64,000 nucleotides of DNA from Litomosoides sigmodontis (GCA_963070105.1 OY718803.1:9715823-9779822); one strand, 5' to 3'. Counted from the first letter of the stretch, positions 21,111 through 34,440 are shown. Numbers and translations: made by a program. Notes: a model not told the origin generated them from the sequence alone.

Positions 21111-24100
21111 TTAGAGATCCAAAAGTCCAGTTTTTGACAGTTTCCTTGATTTCAATTGGAAGCTCAATTGAGAGCATACCTCTGAGATCACGTCTGCTTG
21201 AATGTCTTGTGCAGTACCACTAAGGAGCTTTGAACGAACCAGAGAGAAATATTCACGGAAATCGTTCTAAAACAACAAAAACCGTTGGGAGTTTGAAGCT
21301 AGCCCTCCCAGAAAATTAAGAATTGAGATAATTTTAAGACTAAAAATACCACGGGATTTTTTTCGATTCCTTAACGGAAAATAAAACTAGCTATCTTAGT
21401 CAGGCAAGGGCACACAAATCTCTACCGAGAACGACAAATAAGGTGCAAAACACAAAGAAAATCCTAATTTTCTTACTTCTCTTCCTGGTAAAATCACAAA
21501 TGCTGCAGTCTTTGCAACCACACCATATGCTGGTCCTGCGTAATCGTTTGTTAACTAAAAATATTGCATTTAATTCGAAAGTAATCGCTAAATTTGTTAG
21601 ATTAAAACTGCTTTGTACCAGGAAAATTAGTTTCATACATATAACAAAAACCTCGAATCTAAACTTGTTGACTGCAACTTATTGTTTTATGCATAAAATG
21701 GGTAACGCATTGCAATTTCAACTCGAAGTTTCGAAAAAATATTTCAAACCTTTCTCAGCTGACTAATTGGTGCATTTTGACAGCGCATTTCATCAATCAA
21801 ATAAACCAACACAACACCAGCACGATCACTATCACTTATGTACTGAGCTCGATAAACTTTATTATCTGTGGTATCGTAGAAAGCGTAGCTACAATCTTTA
21901 ATGGGTTTCTCTACCGCAAAATCCTTTTGTTGTCCACAAGACAAGTAGTGGAGGCTAAAAGATACAACTGCAACACGTTTTATATACATTTTTACTTAAT
22001 ATTTTGAAGTTCATGTTAAACTTTTCTTAAACTACCTTGCTCTTAAATAAAATAAAGTGCAAAATAAGTTTGCTCACAAGAAACTTATACATTTTCGGCG
22101 CCGTAGAATACTTACCACATCTTCTTTTCGAATGAATTATATGCGAGTTCAGAAGAACGAAGTCTAAATGATGCCTGAATCTGACATCTGTTTAGTGCTT
22201 CGTCAGTTAGTGTAATATTTATCAATAAAACCTGAATACATCCGCATTTGTCATTATTCAGTAGTTAGCCAGTTAATGCATTAAAAAAATTACAGTATAT
22301 TATAAAAGGAAAAGGGACAAACTCCCATTTTTTTCCTAAATACTAATGAGAACCTATTGACCATTAAGTAAATTTGTTAAAGATAAGAAGTATGATCTCA
22401 ACCAACTAACAGTAACAGTCATCGAGCAGTGCAGGCAGTAAATGTACAAATGTCTAGGATTTATTTAAATCTATTCTTCGAAAACGCGGTAGACTGTAAC
22501 TAAAGCTATTCCAGGAAATTTTTTCATACAGCTATGATTTAGATATGAATAAAAGCTTTTTAAACAGCAAGTAGGAAAAAACTGCAATAAATGTTACTGA
22601 TTTGAAAATATTGCCGAAGGATTCGGCAGATGAACAATAATCCGACATAACATGAGTAACTATTTTAACTGATTCAGTTGATGACAGTAGACATGACGAT
22701 ATGGTTGGTTCCTGAGGTCTTTTCGCACCATTTACCAAAGATATCGTAACTCCTGGTAGAAACATGTAGAATATATTGCACTATTTTTGAAAGTAAAGGT
22801 TTAGGCAAACCTCTCAGTTCTGATTTAATAAAAAAGAATTACTGGCTGAAACCATTTAACACTACGTTTTAACTCATTTGCAAAGTTAGTTGATTCAAAT
22901 CTCACACTATCTCCGAATTATTCAAAAGTACTCAGAGTCACAGTACCTGCCAAACTAAACTCGCAAGAAAAAATATTTTTAAACTTCGTTATCAGCTTAA
23001 CTGTAAGCTGACAAACGTTAACTGTGATGCCTCTTGCACTGAGTTTCTCGATTAATTCCCTTTGCGATAAAGGTCTTCCCGCTTCCACTAATAAGTCATA
23101 GATCTGTAAACGAAAAATGTAAGTTTAGAAATTTAATACAGTTTTGAAAATAACAAAAACCAACTGTAGCTGCAGGGACGCTGTTATCAGTAGAAATCAA
23201 AGATACAGATCGCTCATATTCATTTTTAGCACTAGTTGTCCGATCATTCGGTGCACATGAAAATGATTTCTGTAAGTCTTTTCGGAGACCAATTACCTGG
23301 AATAACAGCAGTAAAAACTGGACAGAATAAAAACGAAATTTTAATTCGTAAAATTGTGCTAAAATTCCATTAAAAAAACGCAATATCTTTTCAGACCTGA
23401 CAAGCTAAATCAAGTTGAAGGGAAGAAAAGTTGAAGACGAGAAATCATAGTTGAAAGAAATTTTGGTGATACGATTTTAACTACTAAAGTAACTAACGCC
23501 ATCGCGAACGACGAGTTCTGGATGTCTACCATCCGAAAGTGATTTTCGCACCACGCCCTCCCATGTGCCTTCCGGATATTTTTTAGGATCAATATGTCGA
23601 CCATCCTCTTCATAAAAAATCCTCGACAAATTAGAGATCTAAATAACAGTACGTATAATACACATGTTATAAAAGCGAGGATAAAAATTTCATTCATACC
23701 ATTATTGTCGCAATTTGCTTTATTTAAAAAAAAAATGAAGAAGTTCTCCCACAGACAAATTTTCCCCTCCACTTCTCAAATATCTACATTCAAGCATTTG
23801 TTACACGAAATCACTCATCGCATTTTTATTAACAAATGTAAGATACCTTGAAAGAACCTTTCGATCGGACAAAAGAGAGCACTTTATCAGCCAAAACTTT
23901 GTAAGGTAAATAATCATCTCGCGACCTTATCTCCGAACCCAATGATGACCCTTTCCAATATTCATATCTATCTCCCATCTAAATGACACGAGCAAAAGTA
24001 AGCATTAGATAATATCAAACAATAAAAAGTTTTGATGTTGTCAAATTCAAATGCACATATGCAACAAATACAAGTTCATATTTATGCTCTTCAATGTGTA

Positions 24101-27100
24101 AAGAAATCAAATTTTAAATAATTTTGTAGTGTTTTTTAAACTGAGAAATGCGTATTATTAGGAAATTTTTAGTAACTTTGTTAAATATTCCTCTAAGTTT
24201 CCAAAAACATTTACCAATCACTCATATTGCACCTAATTAACAACGTTGAATCATTCATTAGTGATTTATTAATTGAACCATTTGTAATTTGAATTCCTTT
24301 AAGTTTCAACGACGATACAGTGAATTAAATAACTAACTGTAACAGGCAGTTGTGAATCGCGTAGGTAGCTATTAGCAGTAGTTCTAGTTTTCGATAACGG
24401 AAAACTAATAGGATCAATAAGGCAGCTTTGAAATTCATATTGGCGTTGATTGGGACGGAAAATATCCTTCTGCACCATATCTGACTGCAAAAAGAGAATA
24501 ATAAATTGCAAAGATGCCTTAACAAGAAAACCCCGTGTCCGGCGTCCTCATATGACCAAATAAAAAAAGAGCTAACTAAATGACATGCTCTCATTAATTT
24601 GGTTTCACAAAAGCCAGAGCATTTTTCATGCTTACACAAATTTCATAAAAAAAAAGTAAAATACAAACATGAAAGAAAAAACGCGAAATATACTAGAATT
24701 GAAAAAATAACTATAAAAAATATACCACAGATGGCAATGATTTATGAGCCATATTATCGGCAAATATATGATTTTCGATTTCTGCAAGAAGAATTAGTAA
24801 AATTCAGTTGCATACAACGCTTTAACAACAAGCTATATATCTTAATCTTTTAGTAGTAAGATTCTAGAGCAACAAATTATAAAGCTCTACTACTTCCTAA
24901 TGAATTTTTTCGAGATTACTTATATTTGCTCTCAATCATTTATTTACTTTAATTCGATTCGATGAAATTTTCATGCTTATTTAGGCGTCATTATATTTAA
25001 AATTTTATGAGTTTAATAACCATCAATATCATCCTCGTCGTCAATAAGCGTCAGCAAAAAATCGTCTTCCGTAAGTTTTGTCACTATAACACTATTACAC
25101 AGACTACTCTTCAAAAACACATATAGATCCTGAACTTCTCCTTCTTTTGCATTAAGTAAACGACAGATCTGAAAAAAGAAAGAAAACATAAGTTAAATAA
25201 AAAAGGCGTATAGTATGGCAACTCATAAAAAAAAGAGAATCAATATTACCGCAGAAACTGTTAGACACATTTGGGAGAACAAAAAAATTCCAACCTCCGC
25301 ACTGTCAAGAGGAACACCATAATCAAGTCGATACAATTTTTTCATTTCAGAAAAACTCATCTCACCGCCACTTTTCTCAATCAAATTCACCAATCGCTTC
25401 TTACCCTGAAGTCATAGAAAAATCATTTATTCTCTTGGTAAGTCTAACTTCTGAAATTTAAAATTTTAAGTGTAAAAAAATAGCTAAAATTTCATTCGAG
25501 ACTATTGGTTGTGTATGAAATCCATTACTATATTAATACGAATTCGGCGACTGGCACAGGTAAAAGACACAAATTTATATCCGATTAGTCTCGAAAATTT
25601 TTCAATAAGAACCACAGTAATTTTCAAATAGGGTCAAGTGATTCAAATTAGCGAAAGGTCATGGATTACATGGATTTTGATGACAATTCTTCCAAAAAGC
25701 TTGCGTGATCTCATTAAGTTATAGCGATATTACCAGAAAGTATACGGCTTTTTTTGGTTTGCATTGATTCAATATAATGTGCTCTGAACAAGAAATTAAA
25801 ACTGAAATCACCGTGAAGGTACTACAGATCGAAGATTAGGAGGCAAAATTTACGAAGTAGCTCTATAGAAAACTAGAAGATTGAAAAACAGGATAAGCAG
25901 AAACCTTCTGAGACTTCATTGTTTCATTTCTTTTTTGAAATTTATTTAGATGCGACTGCAATCCGACTCCTAAATATAAGCAAAAAACTTTTCAAATAAT
26001 AATTTTTTGTCAAGAAAATAAACCATAGAAAACAACGAATAAAACTTTTCCTATTCTTTTTCAAATTGTCAAGTTTCTAGTCTTAATACGGAATCAAATT
26101 AAAAAATCTACACTTTTTCAATCTCAACAGCATCTTCAGATGAAAACAGTTAACATGGTGCAGCAGTTTAGATATGTTAAAAATGAAGAAACCTGCGGAA
26201 TGATGGTCGCAACTGTGACTCCTCTGAGATCCTGACTGCAGGTTCCCAAAATCGTGGGAATATTCCACATGCCTGAAATAATGAGCTGTCAAACTAATAT
26301 GTAAGTACAGTGGATGTTATCGGATAACTTGTTTTCTGTACTGATCACAGGAGTATGTGACTAAGACCAATTCACTATCAAAAACCTGCCTGACCAATTA
26401 CAACCAAAAAGCATCAAAAGAAGCTCCGCACATGAACAGGCGGTTGGTATTGATAACTCTGATTCACTAGGCACTGATAATTAATAAAATCCAGACCTTG
26501 TAACAAATTCTGGATTTGGATTCACATATCGCAAATTTTCTGAAACCACGTTCGAATTTGTACGATGTCCCGCTGCTGCCGATGTTGCAGCATTCATTCC
26601 TTTCACAGTTGGAGTTTCATGCGACTTTTTAGTTTCAGCATAATTTGAGTTTGTTGACACAGCCAATTTTCCTAAATCATTCATAAAGGTATTATGTAAG
26701 TTCCAAAAGTAATTGATGGAGGCTGAATAATAAGATTAATTGTGAAACGTGCATTTACTATGAAGAAAGAATTCAACTCTTTGCAATCAGTTAGAAACTT
26801 GCATCCATCACAATAATTTCCTTGCACCTATGATTTGAAAAAGGATATTAAGAAATTAAATAAAACATAAATAAAATAAAAATGCTAATAACTAATAAAA
26901 GAGATGTCACCCCTTGTAAATCTCTGATGTTGTCGTGGTTTTGCATTTCGAGACTTCGTGTTACGGATAAGACACAGCATCTTCATAGTATTGTTGTCAC
27001 CAGCTGCAAAATATCGCCCATTTTCGCACATAATTCCACCTTCTCCCTGCATAGTCGGTGAAGCGAGAAGTGATTGCAAATCATTGAAGCCATAGTCTTT

Positions 27101-27603
27101 TGAATCCAAATCCTTGCCATACATATCTCTGAAAACAATTTATATTTATTTCAAGTAAAGGATCAGATTGCATACTTTTAAAGAAATGATGATTCCTTCA
27201 ATAAATTAAATAATGGAAATTGCACAAGATGGTTATACAAAGACAAGGAGAGGAAAGTTATGGTTGCAATGAGCAATTTAGCCTAATTCTCTCATAACTT
27301 AATCAAAACTTTCATAAATATGTTTCAGAACAATGATAAAATCCTTCTGCAAGTTAGATTTGCCAACCAAGTTTGGTAATTTAATTTGCCCGGAATGAAA
27401 AAAGCAATTGGAACAATCATTCACTGCATAACTGCTACGTTGAAGTTAATCAAAAAGCTATTCGATTACTTCAATATAAGCATATATCACAAAAATTTAA
27501 TGAAATACTTGTATATTCGACACAAATCATTTTTAGTGCATCCATTCTTCTCTGAACCAATCACCGCAACGATGCGAATTTTCAAATCTTCTAATGTTGA
27601 CAT
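21111..27603 (-). CDS. multi-LOTUS plus Tudor domain protein (germ-granule type)
   Basis: Eighteen exons, from the start: 27509-27603, 26911-27128, 26497-26671, 26405-26466 (tentative), 26193-26272, 25295-25405, 25021-25168, 24726-24781, 24338-24484, 23847-23978, 23498-23638, 23165-23296, 22947-23103, 22661-22752, 22116-22174, 21764-21954, 21477-21535, 21111-21266; 736 residues. LOTUS 1 is at about residues 5-85 (CRIYKDMYGKDLDSKDYGFN). LOTUS 2 is at about 210-290 (RLVNLIEKSGGEMSFSEMKK, LYRLDYGVPL). A third such fold is at about 385-465 (LADKVLSFVRSKGSFKISNL), then a winged-helix-like segment at about 500-550 (GRPLSQRELIEKLSARGITV). An extended Tudor follows at about 605-685 (YAFYDTTDNKVYRAQYI, VVLVYLIDE). 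LOTUS domains bind Vasa-type helicases, and LOTUS-Tudor proteins such as C. elegans LOTR-1 and animal TDRD5/7 sit in germ granules. The exon ending at 25021 is followed by a readthrough stop, but splicing there keeps phase into the Tudor half. The join between 26497 and 26272 is the weakest part. Confidence 0.85.
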
Positions 27604-28839
27604 TTCTGCGTTAGACAATTTTCTCCTTCCGTACACTGAAAATGGAAAGGTTTGGTAGAAAAATAACGATCGGTCGTTTAAGGGGCAATAAAATCTGTCT
27701 TCATTTTAGCTGATACGTCTACAGATTCAAAGAAATTAAACGAAATAGTGAAACTTGAAAGATTATCTTGCCGTTCGTAATACGTGACGCGTTCTACTAA
27801 TGCAATAGAATTATGCAGTAAAATGAGAAAATTTCGGATACTTAACCAAAAACCTCATTCACGTCAAGCAATAAAGCAATACAAAATCAAAGATGCCTCC
27901 TTTTTACACGTACGACCGCATAATGCTGCACTAATTTACACGTACGACTTAATAATGTTGACCTCAAGAGGTGGCTACCACTACTAAGATTCCCTATCGC
28001 ATAATTATGACATAATGCGACAAATGGGTGGAACATATCGATGAAATCGTAAAAGTACGAAGGCTTTGGAAATATTATGGGTTTTGTGGATGTGAAATTA
28101 AACAAAATAATTTAAATTTTCAGTATCATAAATGAAGATGGCAAGTCATCCTACGTTTTCAGTGGAATAATTTTAGTATAAGTTAAAAGGCCTGAAGCAT
28201 TTCATCGATAGTTTACTTTCGTTTATGAAACTCTTTCATCTTACTTCACCTATCACCCTCTCTTACACCCTCTTTTTTCCCTTCCTTTCACCTTGGCAGA
28301 AATAAATATTCCCTTATCTTTCGATATGCTCCAAACGATAAATGATAAGCACATTATCATAGTGATAAGTGATATCGTAATTGGTGACAGCGGGAATATT
28401 TGCATTGCAAATTTTTCTTCATCCTATCCCATCGAATATGTTAAATTCATTTCATTAAATTTAAATTTGCAGCTATTGAAATGAACGTATTATGACGGAA
28501 ATTCTAGCCATTGCTAAAATTATCAAAAATTCCAATTTAATTGGTTTGCCATGTTTAAGGTTTGACTTAATTCTTCAGGCTATTTGGAAAGATGAGGAAT
28601 TCAGTTCAATTAAATTCATAGCCTTTTCAAGCCTCTTCTTTTGTCGATTGATCAGTCTTGAGTGCAATCATTTCTCATTAAATTAATAAAATTTCCCATT
28701 AATTAATTAGTTAATTGGACCATAATGAAAATGCTAACTGCTTTATCTCAACATTTTATATGAAAAAATTAATAATTCACCACGAAGAAATTATTTTCCA
28801 CCAATAGTAACGCAAATCCTGCAACATCTTTCACTTATC

Positions 28840-28877
<38 letters not shown>

Positions 28878-29166
28878 CCTCTCCCTCTCCCTCTCTTTTG
28901 CAGAATTTTACTATTTAAATGATAAATAGAAAAACGGAGTGAAACCACAAGATATTTACCAATAAACAAGTATAATACAATCGTACATCATCTGTCATCA
29001 AATATAACTACCATCTCTTACCATGAAACTTATCATGAAATTTCAAATTACTAAAACTTCTCGTTTAAACAAAAGAAAAATTTAATTTCATGGCAGAAAA
29101 TTAATTAAATTGTAGTGAAATGTTGCGTGACGCCAAAAAAAGGACGGAGAAGAGTGGGAGCAATTA
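27604..29166. other. spacer, LOTUS-Tudor gene to flp-22
   Basis: Upstream of the LOTUS-Tudor start and downstream of flp-22. The ATG at 27603 is preceded by a TTTTCAG-like 3' splice site some 35 bases upstream, a possible trans-splice acceptor. A pyrimidine-rich CT tract covers about 28841-28898. No coding exon recognised. Confidence 0.5.
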
Positions 29167-30131
29167 TCATTGCGAGTCGTAAAAGTCATCATTTTGTCTT
29201 CCAAATCTCATCCATTTAGCATTTTCCATCCTTTTCCCAAAACGCATCCACTTGGCGTTCGGTAATCTCTTCCCAAATCTCATCCATTTCGTATTTGGCG
29301 TACGTAAACTTCTGATGAAATCATCCTGAAATTCATTTAAATTTTATTCTATGCTTTCTTTGCATTCGTTTAATGATTTGTTATTGTTTGCTTTGCTAGA
29401 ACAATTACATTAACTGTCATATTTGAGGCAAATTATAGTTTGAATTAATACCTTTCCGTGTATATTTGTTTCTGCTAAATGTTTTGCGTGTACGTAATAA
29501 AATCAAAGAAAAAAAATGCAAAATGTGCTTTAGTACTTCAAAATAATTTATGTTTGAACTGGTTTAGTAATTTATTTCGTTTCTTTTTCTTGAAATTTAG
29601 CACAATTTACTAATTATTAATTAGCTGCGCAAGAATGACTGCGATGCTAATATCAACACCTATTTTATTAATAATTTAATTCATATTGAATTTAATTGAT
29701 CAAATCATAATGCATCAGCTTCCCTATCTAAGTGAAAGCCATTACAACATCAACTTGTCCATTACTTCATTTGAAATTTACAAAATTTTGCTTTGTTTTT
29801 ATTAGGCCTACAACGCGACGGGTTTCGCGTTAGACTTTTGCATCAGCAAAATGAGTGGAAACGTTGAAAGAATTCATACCATTTAATTAAATTTCATTTT
29901 CTACGTGTTGTCTGATAAAATCTTAACAATGATCGAATTGAATGATTTAGGATAAAATGGTTCAGGGATTGTATTGCAATCTTTATTTAATTATTTAAAT
30001 AATTAATAAAATGATACATCGTTGTCCGCTGCAACTAGCAATGGTTCCACGCGCACGGAACTTGCTATGACAAAAATCATTGAAGCAGTAAAGAATGCAA
30101 AGATAATTGTCGATTCACTGAATAATTTCAT
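29167..30131 (-). CDS. flp-22: FMRFamide-like neuropeptide precursor (flp-22 type)
   Basis: Secreted neuropeptide precursor. Exon 1 is 30018-30131 and exon 2 is 29167-29325; both junctions are phase 0, giving 90 residues. Residues 1 to about 25 form a signal peptide ([20 protein letters not shown]). Exon 2 encodes three tandem 12-residue units: [12 protein letters not shown] (residues 47-58), [12 protein letters not shown] (59-70) and [11 protein letters not shown] (71-81). Each has a Gly amide donor followed by a basic cleavage site; an Arg-only site after SLR frees the first. The tail is [10 protein letters not shown]. elegans flp-22 encodes repeated SPSAKWMRFG, so the KWMRFamide core identifies the family. 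Here the copies have three different N-termini, and the second and third share AKWMRFG exactly. The 36-base DNA periodicity (starts at 29202, 29238, 29274) reflects these units. A splice acceptor just above 30181 may carry the spliced leader. Confidence 0.93.
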
Positions 30132-33100
30132 TTCCGTTTTGGTGCACCACCGCTTTCTCCAACACTTTTCAAATGGAAAATCTGTAAATAACAAAAAAAT
30201 TTTCAAATTTTGAAACTTTAACATGCAAAGATTACGGTGAATAAATACAGTTAGTTGGCTGACAATTACGGTTTGGATTACGGCTGTTTGCATCAGTGAT
30301 TTGTTGCATTTATAGCGGTCAGTTATCTTATCACCATTTTCCCTCATTTCGAGGGGAAGGTCAGACGACAGCAATTCCATGATAGCTGCGATAATGAATT
30401 CCCGTTGTTTTCACTATCGAACATCAAAGGTCACTCGCTTTCTGGATGTTAAGGTAGCTGTGAGATTTTATAAATGTGAAAATTCACGAAGGAAAAAGCT
30501 TTCGCTTCTGTTTGACTGCCACTCACCAATAATCAATGCTTAATAAGGTCAATGAGACTTATTGTTTCAACGAATTTTGTAAAGTGCCGCTAGGAGCTTC
30601 AACAACTGCAGCGGTTGAATAATTTGCTGAAGTGATCTCTGCTAAAATTTGAAAATCTGCAAGATTCGAACTGCTAGTAGCAAAATACTTGGCTGAAGCA
30701 AATTAAAAAAAATAATGGTATGAATGGATTGCTAAGAGTTAGAAGAAGCTGGTAGCGTCTGATTTCTCGCAACAACCAATCATTTAGGGCTTTGATTAAA
30801 ATCATAAGTAAAATAACAAATGCCGACTAATTACCATCATTATCGTTGTCATTAATTATCGCTGTTCATTATCATTATTATTATTACTATTAATGTTATT
30901 ATTAATTAATTATCATTGTTATATCGTGGTTTATTACCTATTAATCATATGTGCTGTATCATTGTGTCGTTTATTATAATTTCATACAATTTATGCTACA
31001 GCAAGCATCGTACACTGGTGGAGATTTATTTCGCCAGGCTGAGAAAAAGACAGGAGGCGACGGAGGAACGATTTCGAATTAGGATATATTTCCAGTTCAA
31101 AAAATTGATTTGCATGTAAAAGAATTAAAAAGTGAGCTTAAATATTTGATAAAAAAGTGCGCTTTACCCTTTTAAACGCATTGCTAAATTACAACTATCA
31201 TATCTTGGTTAAAGCTTGGCAAACAAAAAAAAGAGCAATCGAAATTAATTATAAATGTATAATTCATTTAATTAAGAATTGCATATCATTACATTTCTCA
31301 TTTGCACTATTCCCCTTCAAATTACAGATGTACAGAAATGAGAATCATCGCTATTTCATTGTTTTGCAGTAATTTTGAGTAAAAGATTTCAGGGCTAATT
31401 GTTTCATCGCTAACGAAGAATGTGAGAGATTAATAAACATTTTTTTTTTTTAATAAAAAGTGAAAAACGGAAGGTAAAATTTGTCGACATCTGTCTTTTT
31501 TCCTCATTTTACTGCTTGACAAGCAGTCAGAATAGCAAGTTGAAAATTTGTTTAAATTCTAAGCTTTAATCTTTAAAATGACATTTAGCCGTACGATGTG
31601 CTATGAAAGCAGAAGCAAGCGAAGTAAGCGAACTAACCTTAACCGATGAAAGAGAGGAGGAAAAATGAAAATGGACTTTAGCTGCGTCAGTAGCCTATCA
31701 AACGATTTTAGTGCTTTCACTGTCAGTTAAAGCTGTCGTAAATGTTTTGCGATATTTGCCAATAATTAATTTTTCGCAAACATATGAAGTGAGAAATGAG
31801 ATAAGCTACACGTGTGCAATTAATTAATTGCTAAAAAAAAAACCAATTAAATCTTAGTGAGGAAGTCCTATTAGTAAAAGTTTCATAGTTTCAAAAAGTC
31901 TTACGTTAAATTGTACCATTTTCAACAAAGCATTTCAAACACTCAGCAAACATACAAACGGCAAATTTTAGTCGTAAATTTAATCATCGAATTAATAAAC
32001 CAATTTTCATTTAAAGCATTTCCATTCATCTAATTGCTAGGCCACATCACTTGATGGTTTTTCATTTCAACAGACATTCAAAGGCTTGCATGCTAAAATG
32101 TAATTTTTCTGAAGCGTTCATATATAATTTTAATTCACAATGTCATATGGTATTCTATCAAACGGAATAAAATAATTGAAATGAAAAATTTAATTGAAAA
32201 AAAGTCTTTTTTGATATGAAAACGAGAAAGGCTACAGTATTACGGTATCCTATGGAAATGCATCATATCAGGACGGAAAAAAAGTAATCAGGCTTATCGC
32301 ATATCATGCATGTTGAAACATATCGCCAGCACTATCGACAATGGCCTATTTCGATTATTAATCTATTTCGGTTATTAATTATCGAATATCGCATGTGTAT
32401 GTTATACTCGAATAGTGGCAGTAAATTTAAACTTATATGAAATTCATCGACCATTCAATCACAATTGCAACTTGTGACGTCAATTAATAAATGTTGTCAA
32501 TGAAAACATTGGATCAAATGAACCGCAACGGCAAATCAATCAAAGAATTATTGATCGAAGAATTAAATGACAAAATTATTTCAATTCTTTGACCGATTCA
32601 AATTTTTCATGCATTTCTCGAAGAAACAGAAGGAGAGAGAGAGAGAGAGAGAGGAAGAGAAAGAAGGGAGTGAAGTGCATAGCTGAAAATAAAATTCCGC
32701 ACTCTTCCTTTTCCTCTCTCTCAACTTTAAAAGATCGGTTAAACAGTTCGATCGCTAAAGGTTTAACTTATAGCACTGCTGTAACAAAGTAGCCACCAGT
32801 ATAACATGCGGTAGGCGAGATTGAGGTCACCTTAAGTAACACCTTTTAAAGTTTTATCTCAAATAACTCCTCCTATACTGAACTCCGCCTATTAATTTTT
32901 GATTTCAATTATCGATAAATAACAATTTTTGGATGAGTAACTTGAATGAGTGAGAGCTATAGTTTTTTGAATTTTAAATTCGTCATTTTATTATTTCAAA
33001 AAAATTATGAAAATTTATGCCTTCATTTTCGCGTCCTTTTGTATAAGAGGGAAGCAAAAATCTGCAAAATTTTGTTTTAAAAAATTTATGTATTTTTTAA

Positions 33101-33999
33101 AATATGTGAAATTATTAAGGTCAAAAAGGAATTAGTGGAATGGATGAATGAGTGAGTAAACGTTGCTATATTTTTGTCAACAAAAAATAAAAGCCTTATT
33201 TCCAGAAAATTAAAATTTTTTATTTTTTTTACTTTAAATTAATCGCAAAATGAGTTTTACTGTGTGCAACAAAAAGGGTCGTGAACTTTCATTGTCTCCT
33301 CCAAGTGTAAGCTAATATTCGTTTTGGCTTACTTTTAGACGATATCAAATATTGGTTCGTCATCCTCTGAACTCATTCCTCTCTTCTCTAGCAGGTTTAA
33401 TTTACATAATTTATTAGGAAGCTTCAATTAATTCATTATCACTTATTAAAGAGCTAATTAAGTTAATGATAATTTGAATTGCGTAAAATTCAACGGATGC
33501 GTTTCATGCCGCAAACCATTTGCTGCGTTGCTAAGCGTGCTTGACCAAACGATCAGGTTAAATTAAAGTGTTAAAAAAAGCGACATATATAATTAGCATG
33601 GAAAAAAATATGAAATAAAATAGGTGAAATTTCATTTATCGTTTGTTGATAAATTTGAAAATGGAAAATATTCACTTAAAAAATTTGAACGAACTAAATT
33701 TGAACGATTAAATATTGCGCGCATATGCGTGTGCAGCGCGTTAAACTTTTTCTTTTCATTTATTTAATTCTTGCACCTTTGACATTTGAGTGAATGAAAA
33801 GGAAAGGAAGAAAACAACTCGCATCAATCATTTTTATTGCCAAACTCATCCATTTTCATCAAATTGAAAGGAAAAGATGAAGGTAGAACGAGAGGAGGAG
33901 AGAAAAAAAGAGAGAAGGAAGGAAGGGAGAGAGTGAGCTGTGCAAGGAGTAATTGATAGGAAAGGCTCTCTTCGCTAGGACTAATTAAAATTCGAAATT
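30132..33999. other. low-complexity region upstream of flp-22
   Basis: AT-rich non-coding sequence that should contain the flp-22 promoter. It holds a GA tract at about 32632-32653 and a possible isolated exon at 31012-31092 (see findings). Otherwise no gene is supported. Confidence 0.4.
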
Positions 34000-34153
34000 T
34001 TCATCTCACACCACGAAAACAAATTACCTGAAACATGTCTTGTCGATTTGGTGCATCAGAAGGTATGTTTGTTTGTTTATTTGCATTTTGAAAAAATGTC
34101 CTCAATTCGGGTAAACTTCGGACATCTTCGGACATTGCGAGTGAAAAAACTTC

Positions 34154-34155
<2 letters not shown>

Positions 34156-34220
<65 letters not shown>

Positions 34221-34240
34221 CACACACACACCTCACACTT
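34156..34240. repeat. CA/TG microsatellite
   Basis: A pure CA run from 34156 to 34218 (about 31 units), then an interrupted run to about 34240. Open frames through it are poly-Cys-Val or poly-His-Thr artefacts. Confidence 0.95.
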
Positions 34241-34405
34241 AAATTATACCTGCGACGTTAAGCTTCAAAAAACAAAGAGCAAAAAAAAAACGCTATAATT
34301 AAATGAATCCATTCAGTTATAAAAGTTCGGCACTGAAATATGAAATAAAAACATCTAAAAATTAAAATTATGAATTTCAATTTTTTTTTCGCAAAAAGTT
34401 GCCAC

Positions 34406-34440
34406 AAATTGGAGCACTCATTTTATAAGTGCTCCAATTT
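34406..34440. repeat. 13-bp perfect inverted repeat (hairpin)
   Basis: AAATTGGAGCACT at 34406-34418 and its exact reverse complement at 34428-34440, with a 9-base loop. The right arm overlaps the first copy of the adjacent 71-bp tandem array. Confidence 0.9.

Noticed and set aside
25013..25168. End of a separate LOTUS gene at the TAA (25013-25015), with a second Tudor gene downstream
   Set aside because: A phase-1 donor two codons before that stop joins the exon at 24726-24781 and all later exons without a break, so one gene is simpler.
28841..28898. CT tract considered as a CRISPR-like or satellite array
   Set aside because: Simple dinucleotide repeat with no spacer structure; the genome is eukaryotic.
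30003..30380. 125-residue minus-strand open frame taken as a single gene
   Set aside because: Only its last part is used, as the flp-22 signal-peptide exon; the rest is 5' leader and intron sequence.
34001..34242. Frames with Cys-Val or His-Thr repeats, and a minus-strand exon-like stretch (MSEDVRSLPELRTFF) ending at CAG|GTAATT near 34021
   Set aside because: The repeats are microsatellite translations. The exon-like stretch has no phase-compatible partner exon; joining it to a candidate end near 33338 fails in phase.
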